Source of the DNA: Kosakonia sp. H02
GTDB taxonomy: Bacteria > Pseudomonadota > Gammaproteobacteria > Enterobacterales > Enterobacteriaceae
Reading direction: 5' to 3'
DNA length: 64,000 nt
NCBI GenBank assembly: GCA_030704225.1
Contig: CP131915.1
Span: 1,674,001 to 1,738,000, forward strand
The notes under the pieces: model-generated
The model's database searches: none
The model's input: only the letters and a program-made list of their open reading frames with translations
Told to the model about the DNA's origin: nothing
Program-made: the position numbers and the translations under genes
In this document: positions 15,278 through 23,888 of the stretch, in pieces
Numbering within the stretch: the first letter of the stretch is position 1
How the letters are laid out: every line of letters begins with the position of its first letter

Positions 15278-17073
15278 CGCATCCGTTTGATTTGCGCCTC
15301 GACGCGCTGGCCGGGGCTTATCAGCAAGGGCGTTTGACGCCCCGCGAGGTGATTAGCCAGCTACGGGCGCGGGCAGTTGAACTCAATTCCGAGTTTCACG
15401 CCTTTATTCATATTCTCAGCGAGCAAGAGCTGGAGCCGTATCTGGCGGCGCTCGACGATGTGCCACCCGCATCGCTGCCGTTATATGGCGTGCCGTTTGC
15501 CATCAAAGACAATATCGATTTAGCAGGCGTTCCCACTACCGCCGCCTGCCCGGCGTTTGCGTATACCGCAAACCAGCATGCAACGATTGTCGCGCAGCTT
15601 ATCGCCCTAGGCGCGGTGCCGCTGGGTAAAACCAATCTTGACCAGTTTGCCACCGGGTTAAACGGCACGCGTTCACCTTATGGCGCGTGTCGCAACAGCG
15701 TCCATGCCGATTACCCGGCAGGCGGCTCCAGTGCGGGTTCCGCGCTGGCGGTGGCGCTCGGCATTGCCAGCTTTGCGCTCGGTACTGACACCGCAGGCAG
15801 CGGACGCGTTCCGGCGTCGCTTAATAACCTGCTCGGGCTAAAAGCGACCAAAGGGTTACTCTCCACGGCGGGCGTGGTACCCGCCTGCCGCACCCTCGAT
15901 TGCGTCACGTTCTTTACCGCCACGGCCGCCGAAGCCAGCCAGTTACTGGCCTTGACGGCGGTTCAGGACTCGCGTGATGACTACAGTCGTCGCAACCCGG
16001 CGTGGAATGACGCCCTGGCGTTTGGCACACCGGAGCCGGGTTTTCGCTTTGGCGTGCCGGATAAGCTGGAATTTCTCGGCTGCGCGCAGAGTGAAGCGAT
16101 GTTTCACGCGGCGAAAGCGCGGTTGACAGCACTTGGCGGTGTGCCGGTGACTATCGATTTCACGCCTTTCCTGGCGGCGGCGCGGCTGCTGTATGAAGGG
16201 CCGTGGGTGGCGGAGCGTTACCATGTGGCCGGAACGTTGATTGAACAGCAGCCAGAGGCGGTGTTGCCGGTGATTCGTGATGTGCTGCAAAAAGCGCCGT
16301 CGACCAGCGCGGTCGCGGCCTTTGACGCCCAGTATCAATTGCAGCGCTATAAAGCGCAGTGCGATGCCATTCTCCACGATCTGGCGTGCGTGTTAACGCC
16401 GACCTATCCGCGCCCGGTGACGCTGGCGGAGCTGGCTGACGAACCGGTGAAACGCAATGCCGATTTGGGGTATTACACCAACTTTATGAACCTGCTGGAT
16501 TACGCGGCGGTGGCGGTTCCGGTGGGCATCATGAACGGCGGTTTACCCTCCGGCATTACGCTGTTTGGCCGGGCCTTTACCGACCAGTATCTGCTGAGCC
16601 TTGCCGATGCGTTGCAACGCCAGCAACCGCTGACATTATGTGGCGACAGAGCGATGACGGGAGACGCGCCGGTACGCCCTGCGGGCAACGATCGTATGCA
16701 GATTGTGGTCTGCGGCGCGCATCTTGATGGCCTGGCGCTTAATTATCAACTGCGCCAGCGGGGCGCAACCCTGCGCGGTGCTGCCCGCAGCGCGCCGCAT
16801 TACCGTTTATATGCACTGGCGGACGGCAAGCGGCCTGGCATGGTACGCGACAGCGAGCAGGGCGCGGCGATTGCGCTGGAAGTGTGGGAACTGCCCGGCA
16901 GTGAAATGGGATCGTTTCTGGCAGGCATTCCTGCCCCGCTGGGGCTGGGGAAAGTGGAACTGGAAGATGGACGCTGGCTAACCGGCTTTATTTGCGAACA
17001 TCAGGGCTTGCAGGACGCACAGGAGATCACCGCCTGGGGCGGCTGGCGGGCATGGCTTACGCGTGCGGTGTAA
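15274..17073 (+). CDS. atzF: Allophanate hydrolase
   Basis: A 599-residue amidase-signature enzyme that splits allophanate into ammonia and carbon dioxide, the last step of the operon's pathway. The Ser-cisSer-Lys triad is visible as Lys78 (FAIKDNID), Ser152 (AGGSSAGSA) and Ser176 (TDTAGSGRVPA), with the same spacing (74 and 24) as in characterised AtzF. Residues about 465-599 form the AtzF-specific C-terminal domain (IVVCGAHLDGLALN ... GSEMGSFLAGIPAPLGLGKVEL). The ATG overlaps the carboxylase stop (ATGA). The frame is open further upstream inside the carboxylase gene, but that extension is only an overlapping frame. Confidence 0.92.
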   Translation: MTHPFDLRLDALAGAYQQGRLTPREVISQLRARAVELNSEFHAFIHILSEQELEPYLAALDDVPPASLPLYGVPFAIKDNIDLAGVPTTAACPAFAYTANQHATIVAQLIALGAVPLGKTNLDQFATGLNGTRSPYGACRNSVHADYPAGGSSAGSALAVALGIASFALGTDTAGSGRVPASLNNLLGLKATKGLLSTAGVVPACRTLDCVTFFTATAAEASQLLALTAVQDSRDDYSRRNPAWNDALAFGTPEPGFRFGVPDKLEFLGCAQSEAMFHAAKARLTALGGVPVTIDFTPFLAAARLLYEGPWVAERYHVAGTLIEQQPEAVLPVIRDVLQKAPSTSAVAAFDAQYQLQRYKAQCDAILHDLACVLTPTYPRPVTLAELADEPVKRNADLGYYTNFMNLLDYAAVAVPVGIMNGGLPSGITLFGRAFTDQYLLSLADALQRQQPLTLCGDRAMTGDAPVRPAGNDRMQIVVCGAHLDGLALNYQLRQRGATLRGAARSAPHYRLYALADGKRPGMVRDSEQGAAIALEVWELPGSEMGSFLAGIPAPLGLGKVELEDGRWLTGFICEHQGLQDAQEITAWGGWRAWLTRAV

Positions 17074-17174
17074 AAGATCGTCAAATTCGTACAATTCTTA
17101 ATCGCGGCCAGGATTTTGTACAAAAAACGGCCATACTATTAATCTGCCCAATGGCTGACAAGGGAGGTAAAAGT

Positions 17175-17558
17175 ATGACCGCTGATGAACTCGCACGTCG
17201 TTTGTTGTTAAAGTTGATTACCGCCAGAACAGACCTTGCGGCCTATATCCAGATGCGCAAAGCGAAAGGGTATATGTCGATCAGTGAAAACGATCGTCTG
17301 CGGGAGGGGTTCTTTGCACTGGCTCTCGAGATCCGCAATAAGGGCGAAAGGCTGCACGGGTTGCAGGACAGTGACTCGCGCAGCGCCATGTACAGTGCAG
17401 AAGAAGCGCTCTCTTCTGCGGCAGTCACGTTAATGAGCGGGCGACAGGATTGCCCCACCTACATCTCTGTGAATGTCGACAAGCTGGAGCGTTCGCTGAA
17501 TATCCTCAATTACAGCATTCAGTATTTGAGTGAACATTCGCCGCTCGAAGAAGCCTGA
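17175..17558 (+). CDS. bssR: Biofilm formation regulator BssR
   Basis: A 127-residue protein, the same length as E. coli BssR (YliH), a small cytoplasmic regulator affecting biofilm formation and indole/autoinducer-2 responses. It starts MTADELARRLLLKL and is helical, without membrane segments. A near-perfect AGGGAGGT ribosome site lies eight bases before the ATG. It has its own promoter region after allophanate hydrolase (gap about 100 bases) and a terminator downstream. It marks the left end of the segment syntenic with E. coli. Confidence 0.88.
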   Translation: MTADELARRLLLKLITARTDLAAYIQMRKAKGYMSISENDRLREGFFALALEIRNKGERLHGLQDSDSRSAMYSAEEALSSAAVTLMSGRQDCPTYISVNVDKLERSLNILNYSIQYLSEHSPLEEA

Positions 17559-17578
17559 GACGCACGCGTGTAAAAATG

Positions 17579-17603
17579 AAGGGGAGGCGACTCCCCTTTG
17601 TTA
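17579..17603 (+). terminator. Terminator after bssR
   Basis: AAGGGGAG, loop GCGA, CTCCCCTT followed by TGTTATTT: a strong stem with a modest T tract, 20 bases past the bssR stop. Confidence 0.6.
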
Positions 17604-17686
17604 TTTAAGCTTTTGTAAAAGCAAACCCGCCGGGCTTTCCGATGGCTAACCTTTATCCAGGCTCACCGCTTAATAAAGGAGTGCAT

Positions 17687-18793
17687 ATGCGCCGTGTTCC
17701 CCTGTTATTGCTGTTTCTCACCGCCTCTGTCTTTGCCGCGCCGCCAGCGGTCAAGGTTGATGTGCTGCAAACCAAACTCGATCACCCCTGGGCGCTGGCG
17801 TTTTTGCCCGATAACCACGGGATGTTAATCACCCTGCGCGGCGGGCAGCTCCGTCTGTGGCAGGCGGATAAAGGGCTTTCCGATCCCATTACCGGTGTGC
17901 CGCAAGTCTGGGCGCAGGGACAGGGCGGCTTGCTGGATGTGGCGCTGGCACCGGATTTTGCCCAGTCGCGCCGGGTCTGGCTAAGCTTCGCCGAAGCGGG
18001 CAACGATGGCAAAGCCGGAACCGCCGTCGGCTATGGCCGCCTGAGCGACGATTTCAAACACCTTGAAGATTTCCAGACCGTGTTCCGCCAGCAACCTAAG
18101 CTTTCAACCGGCAACCATTTCGGTGGTCGGCTGGTGTTTGATGGCAAAGGCTATTTGTGGATTGCGCTCGGTGAGAATAACCAGCGCCCGACGGCGCAGG
18201 ATCTGGATAAATTGCAGGGCAAGCTGGTGCGCCTGACGGATCAGGGCAACGTCCCAGACGATAATCCGTTTGTGGGCAAGCAGGGCGCGCGCGCGGAAAT
18301 CTGGTCGTACGGTATTCGTAACCCGCAGGGAATGGCCATCAACCCGTGGAGCAATGCGCTGTGGCTGAATGAGCACGGCCCGCGCGGCGGGGATGAGATC
18401 AATATTCCCGCAAAAGGCAAAAACTACGGCTGGCCGATTGCCACCTGGGGGATTAACTACAGCGGGTTGAAAATCCCGGAAGCGAAGGGCGAGATCGTTG
18501 CCGGTACGGAGCAGCCGATCTTCTACTGGAAGCAGTCTCCGGCGGTGAGCGGGATGGCGTTTTATAACGCCGACACCTTCCCGCAGTGGAAAAACAAGCT
18601 CTTTATCGGCGCGCTGAAAGATCAAGATCTGATCGTGATGAACGTTAATGGCGACAAGGTGACGGAAGAGGGCCGCATTTTGGGCGATCGCAAGCAGCGT
18701 ATCCGCGATGTGCGCGTCGGACCGGATGGGTATTTATATGTGTTGACCGACGCGAACGACGGCGAGTTGTGGAAAGTCAGCCCGACGTCGTGA
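17687..18793 (+). CDS. yliI: PQQ-dependent soluble aldose sugar dehydrogenase
   Basis: A 368-residue periplasmic protein with a signal peptide (residues 1-18, ending VFA). Six-bladed beta-propeller of the soluble glucose dehydrogenase family: LDHPWALAFLPD, GGLLDVALAPDF, GNHFGGRLVFDGKGYLWIA, and SYGIRNPQGMAINP with NEHGPRGGDEIN. E. coli YliI (Asd, 371 residues) oxidises aldoses using externally supplied PQQ. The ATG at 17687 is preceded by AAAGGAG and starts the signal peptide; an upstream start would add 15 residues that spoil it. It is convergent with yliJ across a REP element. Confidence 0.92.
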   Translation: MRRVPLLLLFLTASVFAAPPAVKVDVLQTKLDHPWALAFLPDNHGMLITLRGGQLRLWQADKGLSDPITGVPQVWAQGQGGLLDVALAPDFAQSRRVWLSFAEAGNDGKAGTAVGYGRLSDDFKHLEDFQTVFRQQPKLSTGNHFGGRLVFDGKGYLWIALGENNQRPTAQDLDKLQGKLVRLTDQGNVPDDNPFVGKQGARAEIWSYGIRNPQGMAINPWSNALWLNEHGPRGGDEINIPAKGKNYGWPIATWGINYSGLKIPEAKGEIVAGTEQPIFYWKQSPAVSGMAFYNADTFPQWKNKLFIGALKDQDLIVMNVNGDKVTEEGRILGDRKQRIRDVRVGPDGYLYVLTDANDGELWKVSPTS

Positions 18794-18797
18794 TATT

Positions 18798-18828
18798 GCC
18801 GGATGGCGACAACGAAGCCTTATCCGGC
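18798..18828. repeat. REP element
   Basis: GCCGGATGGCG ... CCTTATCCGGC is the typical enterobacterial REP palindrome with the central mismatch. It sits between the convergent yliI and yliJ genes, its usual kind of position. Confidence 0.8.
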
Positions 18829-18843
18829 AATCACGCCATCTTG

Positions 18844-19473
18844 TCAGGTCACCGGGATCATTACGGTGTTCTGAAACCCGGGACGCTCGCAAAGCTGGGC
18901 ATACCAGCGCTGCAAATGCGGGCGCGGTGCCCAGCTTAGCCCTGGAATGTTAAAAAGGTTATACACGAACGGGCCGACGGCGATATCGCCACAACCAAAC
19001 GCGTCCCCGGAGAGCCAGGCCTGTTTTGCCAGTTCGTCATCAAGCAGGGCGAACAGGCCTTCAAGGGCTTCTTTGGCCGCCTCAAGCGCGGCGTGGTCGC
19101 GTTTTTCCGGCGCGGTACGCACCAGCCCCATCAGCAACGGACCGTGTTTCGGGGCCAGCGTGCTGAGCGCCCAGTCCATCCACTTTTCCCCCTGCGCACG
19201 TTTGGCGGGAGAATCCTCCCACAGCCGATCCTGACCATATTGCGCCGCGAGATAGCGCACAATGGTGTTTGATTCCCACAGCACCACGCCGGTTTCATCG
19301 TCGCGCAGGAGCGGCACCAGCCCATTCGGGTTCATTGCCAGATACTCGGGATCTTTATTCAGGCCAAACTGCCCGCCCGCCAGAATGTGTTCGTATGGCA
19401 ACTCCAGTTCTTCCAGCAGCCAGCGTACTTTTTTGACATTCGTCGAATTATTCCTGCCCCACAGCGTTATCAT
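18844..19473 (-). CDS. yliJ: Glutathione S-transferase-like protein YliJ
   Basis: A 209-residue protein, close in length to E. coli YliJ (208). N-terminal thioredoxin-like domain with MITLWGRNNSTNVKKVRWLL (the NNST block carries the active-site hydroxyl), NPNGLVPLL (cis-proline) and WESNTIVRYL (glutathione binding). The C-terminal domain is helical, with a WLSGDAFGCGDIAVGP helix N-cap. The start at 19473 begins the conserved N-terminus; the frame is open 13 codons upstream. It is divergent from dacC. Confidence 0.9.
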   Translation of the reverse strand: MITLWGRNNSTNVKKVRWLLEELELPYEHILAGGQFGLNKDPEYLAMNPNGLVPLLRDDETGVVLWESNTIVRYLAAQYGQDRLWEDSPAKRAQGEKWMDWALSTLAPKHGPLLMGLVRTAPEKRDHAALEAAKEALEGLFALLDDELAKQAWLSGDAFGCGDIAVGPFVYNLFNIPGLSWAPRPHLQRWYAQLCERPGFQNTVMIPVT

Positions 19474-19706
19474 TTTTCCCCCTGCGCAAATGAATGATTC
19501 AGTGATATTCATCGTGAGCGAAAGTTAACGTTCTGGCAACGGTTAAGAAAAAGATCGTGCAAATGGAGCGCAACACGCTGTTATTGCATAAACTTTAATA
19601 ACTTTACCCAGTAGCGGTTTTTTTCGTTTCGTTTGTGCGCTATTACTCACCGTTTGTTGTGGCACGGTGTTGTGACGTTTATTGAATGGATACTCGGGTG
19701 GCCTAT

Positions 19707-20909
19707 ATGACGCATTTCTCTTTATCCCTTCGCGGCCTGATGGCAGGCTCTGCGCTGTTGGTTTTCTTCTCTCCTTCGTTATATGCAGTGGAACAAACGC
19801 CAGGCGCGCCGCAGGTTGATGCCCGCGCATGGATGCTGATGGATTACGCCAGCGGCAAAGTGCTGGCGGAAGGAAACGCCGACGAAAAACTCGATCCTGC
19901 CAGCCTGACCAAACTAATGACCAGCTATGTAGTCGGCCAGGCGCTGAAAGCCGGAAAAATTCATCTCACCGACACCGTGACCGTCGGGAAAGACGCCTGG
20001 GCGACCGGCAACCCGGTGCTGCGCGGCTCGTCACTCATGTTCCTTAAACCGGGCGATCAGGTCTCGGTGGCTGATTTAAACAAAGGTGTGATTATCCAGT
20101 CTGGCAACGATGCCAGCATTGCGATTGCCGATTATGTTGCCGGTAGCCAGGATTCATTCGTCAGCCTGATGAACAGCTACGCGCAGAAGCTCGGCCTCAC
20201 CAATACCACCTTTAAAACCGTGCACGGGCTGGATGCGCCGGGGCAGTTCAGTACCGCGCGCGATATGGCGCTGCTCGGCAAGGCGTTAATTCGCGATGTG
20301 CCAGACGAATACGCCATCCATAAAGAGAAAGAGTTCACCTTCAATAAAATTCGCCAGCCAAACCGCAACCGCCTGTTGTGGAGCACCAGCATGAATGTGG
20401 ACGGCATGAAGACCGGGACCACAGACGGCGCGGGTTACAACCTGGTGGCCTCGGCGACGCAGGGGGATATGCGCCTGATTTCTGTCGTGCTGGGGGCGAA
20501 AACCGACCGCATCCGCTTTAATGAGTCAGAAAAACTGCTCACCTGGGGCTTCCGCTTCTTTGATACCGTCACGCCCATCAAACCGGATGCCACCTTTGTC
20601 AGCCAGCGCGTCTGGTTCGGCGACAGCAGCGAAGCAAAACTGGGTGCAGGTGATGCGGGCTCGATCACCATTCCTAAAGGTCAGTTAACTAATCTGAAAG
20701 CGAGTTACACCTTAACGCAGCCGGAGCTTGAAGCGCCGCTGACCAAAGGCCAGGTGGTGGGCACCATTGATTTTCAGTTGAATGGCAAAACCATTGAGCA
20801 GCGCCCGCTGGTGGTGATGGAAGCGGTGAACGAAGCCGGTTTCATTGGCCGGATGTGGGATTTTGTCTTACTGAAATTCCATCAGTGGTTTGGCGGCTGG
20901 TTCTCATAA
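19707..20909 (+). CDS. dacC: D-alanyl-D-alanine carboxypeptidase DacC (PBP6)
   Basis: 400 residues, identical in length to E. coli PBP6. A signal peptide covers residues 1-27. Penicillin-binding motifs are SLTK (Ser66 nucleophile, Lys69), SGN near residue 129 and KTGT near residue 233. After a beta-rich domain 2, the C-terminus (WDFVLLKFHQWFGGWFS) is the amphipathic helix that anchors low-molecular-weight PBPs to the outer face of the inner membrane. It trims the terminal D-Ala from peptidoglycan pentapeptides, mainly in stationary phase. The adjacent deoR gene is convergent. Confidence 0.95.
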   Translation: MTHFSLSLRGLMAGSALLVFFSPSLYAVEQTPGAPQVDARAWMLMDYASGKVLAEGNADEKLDPASLTKLMTSYVVGQALKAGKIHLTDTVTVGKDAWATGNPVLRGSSLMFLKPGDQVSVADLNKGVIIQSGNDASIAIADYVAGSQDSFVSLMNSYAQKLGLTNTTFKTVHGLDAPGQFSTARDMALLGKALIRDVPDEYAIHKEKEFTFNKIRQPNRNRLLWSTSMNVDGMKTGTTDGAGYNLVASATQGDMRLISVVLGAKTDRIRFNESEKLLTWGFRFFDTVTPIKPDATFVSQRVWFGDSSEAKLGAGDAGSITIPKGQLTNLKASYTLTQPELEAPLTKGQVVGTIDFQLNGKTIEQRPLVVMEAVNEAGFIGRMWDFVLLKFHQWFGGWFS

Positions 20910-20940
20910 ATACGCACAGACCGTGCTCTTACGGGCGCGG

Positions 20941-21699
20941 TCAGTACATCAGCGTAATAGACTGGCTTTTTACTGCGCTCAGCAGGTCATCGTCCGGGCG
21001 GCAGTCGCTCACTATCACGTCAAACTGGTTTAGCGGCCCCATGCAGGCTGCGCGCACTTTGCCGAACTTACTGTGATCGACCACCAGCACATGGTATTGC
21101 GCGCTGGCCATCGCCCAGTGCTTCACCGGCAACTCTTCCAGATTAAAACAGGTGACGCCCTGTTGCGCATGCACACCCGCGGCGGAATAGAACGCGATGT
21201 CCGGGCGCAGGTTGCTCAGGGTTTCATTGAAATTCAACGGCTTGAAAATGGCATTGCTGGCGTGAAACTCACCGCCGCACAGAATAGCGCGACACAGTTT
21301 TTTTTCCTGGAGCGCCAGAAAGGTGTTCAGCGAGTAGCAAACGCCGGTGAAGGGCAGATCGTGAGGAATGGCATCGATAATCCACGGCGTGGTGGTGCCA
21401 CAGTCAAAAAAAGCCATTTGATGCGGCTGTAACAGGCTGGCGGCAAGCGTTGCGGCGCGGCGTTTCTCATCCACCAGCCGGTTTTTTTGATCGCTCAACA
21501 GATAGTGGCTGGCGGAGCGGGGCTCCAGCACGATATAACCGCCGAGTAACACCACAGGTGCGCTGTTGGCGCTAAGATCGCGGCGAATGGTCATTTCGGA
21601 TACGCCAAGTAGCGTTGCGGCCTCTTTCAGATGCAGTTTATCGCTGCGCTTCAGCGCCGCCAGCAGCTGGCTTATCCGTTCGTCACGTCTTGTTTCCAT
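20941..21699 (-). CDS. deoR: Deoxyribose operon repressor DeoR
   Basis: 252 residues, as in E. coli. The N-terminal winged helix-turn-helix includes LHLKEAATLLGVSEMTIRRDL. The C-terminal sugar-phosphate-sensing domain has FFDCGTTTPWI and VVDHSKFGKV. It represses nucleoside catabolism (deoCABD, tsx, nupG) until deoxyribose-5-phosphate binds. It lies downstream of ybjG on the same strand, but a terminator separates them. Confidence 0.95.
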   Translation of the reverse strand: METRRDERISQLLAALKRSDKLHLKEAATLLGVSEMTIRRDLSANSAPVVLLGGYIVLEPRSASHYLLSDQKNRLVDEKRRAATLAASLLQPHQMAFFDCGTTTPWIIDAIPHDLPFTGVCYSLNTFLALQEKKLCRAILCGGEFHASNAIFKPLNFNETLSNLRPDIAFYSAAGVHAQQGVTCFNLEELPVKHWAMASAQYHVLVVDHSKFGKVRAACMGPLNQFDVIVSDCRPDDDLLSAVKSQSITLMY

Positions 21700-21712
21700 A
21701 GTTCACCTGAAT

Positions 21713-21738
21713 AAAAGAAAGCCCTGCATAAGCAGGGC
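21713..21738 (-). terminator. Terminator after ybjG
   Basis: Read on the minus strand: GCCCTGC, loop TTAT, GCAGGGC, then TTTCTTTT. It lies between ybjG and deoR and would end ybjG transcription. Confidence 0.8.
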
Positions 21739-21763
21739 GTTTATCTTACCTGCGCCCTGGCGC

Positions 21764-22372
21764 TTAGTCACGCACCCAGCCGCGGCGAATCAGGAAGGCA
21801 AAACAGAGCCGGTAACCCTGCTGCGCACCGCGATAGAGCGCGGTACCAAAGCTCTGCCACAGAATTTGCGCTGTCAGGCAGCCGCAGATCCCCACCAGCA
21901 AACCGCCGAGCATATCCATCGGCCAGTGGACGCCAAGATAAACCCGCGACCAGGCAATCGCCAGGCCCGTGAGCATCAGCGCTGCGCCGGACCAGAAACG
22001 GTGCCAGGCGAGGAAGGCGACGGCGAAAGTGAAGATCACCGTGCCGTGATCGCTCGGGAAAGAGTCATCTGCCGAATGTTGCAGGAAGTTGTAGCCCACA
22101 TGATCAACAAAGGGCCTGTCGTGCGGGAAGGTATGGCCTAAAATCCATGAGAGGCTGAGGCTGACGATAATCGCCAGCGCGACTTTAATCACTAACTGAC
22201 GTTGTGCGCTGACCTGGCTGCGTGGCCCCCACAGCCAGAGACCTGCCGCCAGCAGTGGCACAATGTTAATCAGATCTTTGGCAATAAACACCGCGAAGGT
22301 GATAAGCCAGCGCGGAGAGTCCGGCGTGGCGTTGATCCAGTAGAACAGAGTGTGATTCAGGCTCTCTAACAT
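21764..22372 (-). CDS. ybjG: Undecaprenyl-diphosphate phosphatase YbjG
   Basis: 202 residues with five or six membrane helices. PAP2 phosphatase signatures are visible: HDRPF, SFPSDHGT and SRVYLGVHWPMDMLGG, which provide the active-site Arg, His and Asp. E. coli YbjG recycles undecaprenyl pyrophosphate for cell-wall synthesis and is linked to bacitracin resistance. The start MLESLNHTLF matches the E. coli protein; 15 more upstream codons are open but are not family-like. It is divergent from mdfA. Confidence 0.92.
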   Translation of the reverse strand: MLESLNHTLFYWINATPDSPRWLITFAVFIAKDLINIVPLLAAGLWLWGPRSQVSAQRQLVIKVALAIIVSLSLSWILGHTFPHDRPFVDHVGYNFLQHSADDSFPSDHGTVIFTFAVAFLAWHRFWSGAALMLTGLAIAWSRVYLGVHWPMDMLGGLLVGICGCLTAQILWQSFGTALYRGAQQGYRLCFAFLIRRGWVRD

Positions 22373-22624
22373 AGGCTTGTTACTCTTTGATGACACAATT
22401 TTGACCAAAGCGACCACCTTAAAAGCGGTGCGACAGTGGGTAAAGGGGTTTTGTCTTACTCGTCTGAGAGTTAGACGATTCCTGGATTCACGTTACGCCA
22501 CGACGCTTAAGCGAACCTTAAACGGGTAAAAAAGTGCTGTATCTGTTTTTAATTGATAATTCACTACCGCCGCCGGGTGGCTTTGATTACACTCTGCGCG
22601 ATTTTTCATAGATGAAGAGATTGC

Positions 22625-23857
22625 ATGCAAAACCATACCCTTTCCGGCCAACGTCTGGGACGACGGGCGCTGTTGTTTCCCCTCTGCCTGGTGCTCTACG
22701 AATTCTCCACCTATATCGGCAACGATATGATTCAACCCGGCATGTTGACGGTAGTGGAGCAGTACAACGCGGGGATTGAGTGGGTACCAACTTCAATGAC
22801 CGCTTACCTGGCGGGCGGCATGTTTTTACAGTGGCTACTGGGGCCGCTCTCGGATCGTATTGGCCGCCGCCCGGTGATGCTTACCGGCGTGGTGTGGTTT
22901 ATCGTCACCTGCCTCGCAACGCTGCTGGCACAAAATATCGAACAATTTACGCTGCTGCGCTTTTTGCAGGGCATCAGCCTCTGTTTTATTGGCGCGGTGG
23001 GGTATGCGGCGATTCAGGAGTCTTTTGAAGAAGCGGTATGCATTAAGATAACCGCGCTAATGGCGAACGTGGCGCTGATAGCACCGCTGCTTGGCCCGTT
23101 AGTCGGCGCAGCGTGGGTACATGCCGCGCCGTGGCAGGGGATGTTTGTGCTGTTCGCGCTGCTGGCGGCGGTCTCTTTCTTCGGGCTACAGCGTGCAATG
23201 CCGGAAACCGCTACCCGGTTGGGTGAGAAGCTCTCATTTAAAGCTTTGTGGCGCGATTACGCCGAAGTGATGAAAAACCTGCGTTTCGTCGCCGGATCGC
23301 TGGCGATTGGTTTTGTCTGCCTGCCGCTGCTGGCGTGGATTGCCCAGTCGCCGATTATTATCATCAGCGGCGAGCAGCTCAGCAGCTATGAATATGGGCT
23401 GTTGCAGGTACCGATTTTCGGCGCGTTGATCGCCGGTAACCTGGTGCTGGCACGTCTGACCGCGCGCCGCACTGTACGGTCACTTATTATTTTGGGCGGC
23501 TGGCCGATTGTGGCGGGTTTGTTGCTGGCAGCCGTCGCTACGCTTGCATCGTCCCATGCGTATTTGTGGATGACGGCCGGGCTGAGCCTTTACGCGTTTG
23601 GTATTGGTCTGGCGAATGCCGGGCTGGTGCGCCTGACGCTGTTTGCCAGCGAGGTGAGTAAAGGCACGGTGTCGGCGGCGATGGGCATGTTGCAGATGTT
23701 TATCTTTACCGTCGGCATTGAGATCAGCAAACACGCCTGGTTGCTCGGCGGCAACGGCTTATTCAGCGTGTTCAATTTGCTTAACGGCGTAGTGTGGCTG
23801 GGGCTGATGGTGGTGTTCCTGCGCGATAAACGCGTGGGAAATTCTCTTGAGGGATAA
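22625..23857 (+). CDS. mdfA: Multidrug efflux transporter MdfA (Cmr)
   Basis: 410 residues, the same as E. coli MdfA, with 12 membrane helices of the major facilitator superfamily. The functionally important acidic residues of the first helix, Glu26 and Asp34 (YEFSTYIGNDMIQ), are both present, as is motif A (GPLSDRIGRRPVML). It exports diverse lipophilic drugs, chloramphenicol and cations in exchange for protons. A GC-rich inverted repeat (GGCGGC/GGCCGCC, 23859-23879) follows the stop. The E. coli neighbours ybjH and ybjI are absent; ybjJ comes next. Confidence 0.95.
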   Translation: MQNHTLSGQRLGRRALLFPLCLVLYEFSTYIGNDMIQPGMLTVVEQYNAGIEWVPTSMTAYLAGGMFLQWLLGPLSDRIGRRPVMLTGVVWFIVTCLATLLAQNIEQFTLLRFLQGISLCFIGAVGYAAIQESFEEAVCIKITALMANVALIAPLLGPLVGAAWVHAAPWQGMFVLFALLAAVSFFGLQRAMPETATRLGEKLSFKALWRDYAEVMKNLRFVAGSLAIGFVCLPLLAWIAQSPIIIISGEQLSSYEYGLLQVPIFGALIAGNLVLARLTARRTVRSLIILGGWPIVAGLLLAAVATLASSHAYLWMTAGLSLYAFGIGLANAGLVRLTLFASEVSKGTVSAAMGMLQMFIFTVGIEISKHAWLLGGNGLFSVFNLLNGVVWLGLMVVFLRDKRVGNSLEG

Positions 23858-23888
23858 GGCGGCAGCCGTGCAGGCCGCCGCGCGAATA

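Noticed and set aside
20919..20943. Hairpin between dacC and deoR as terminator
   Set aside because: GACCG...CGGTC can pair, but there is no T tract on either strand, so I did not call it.
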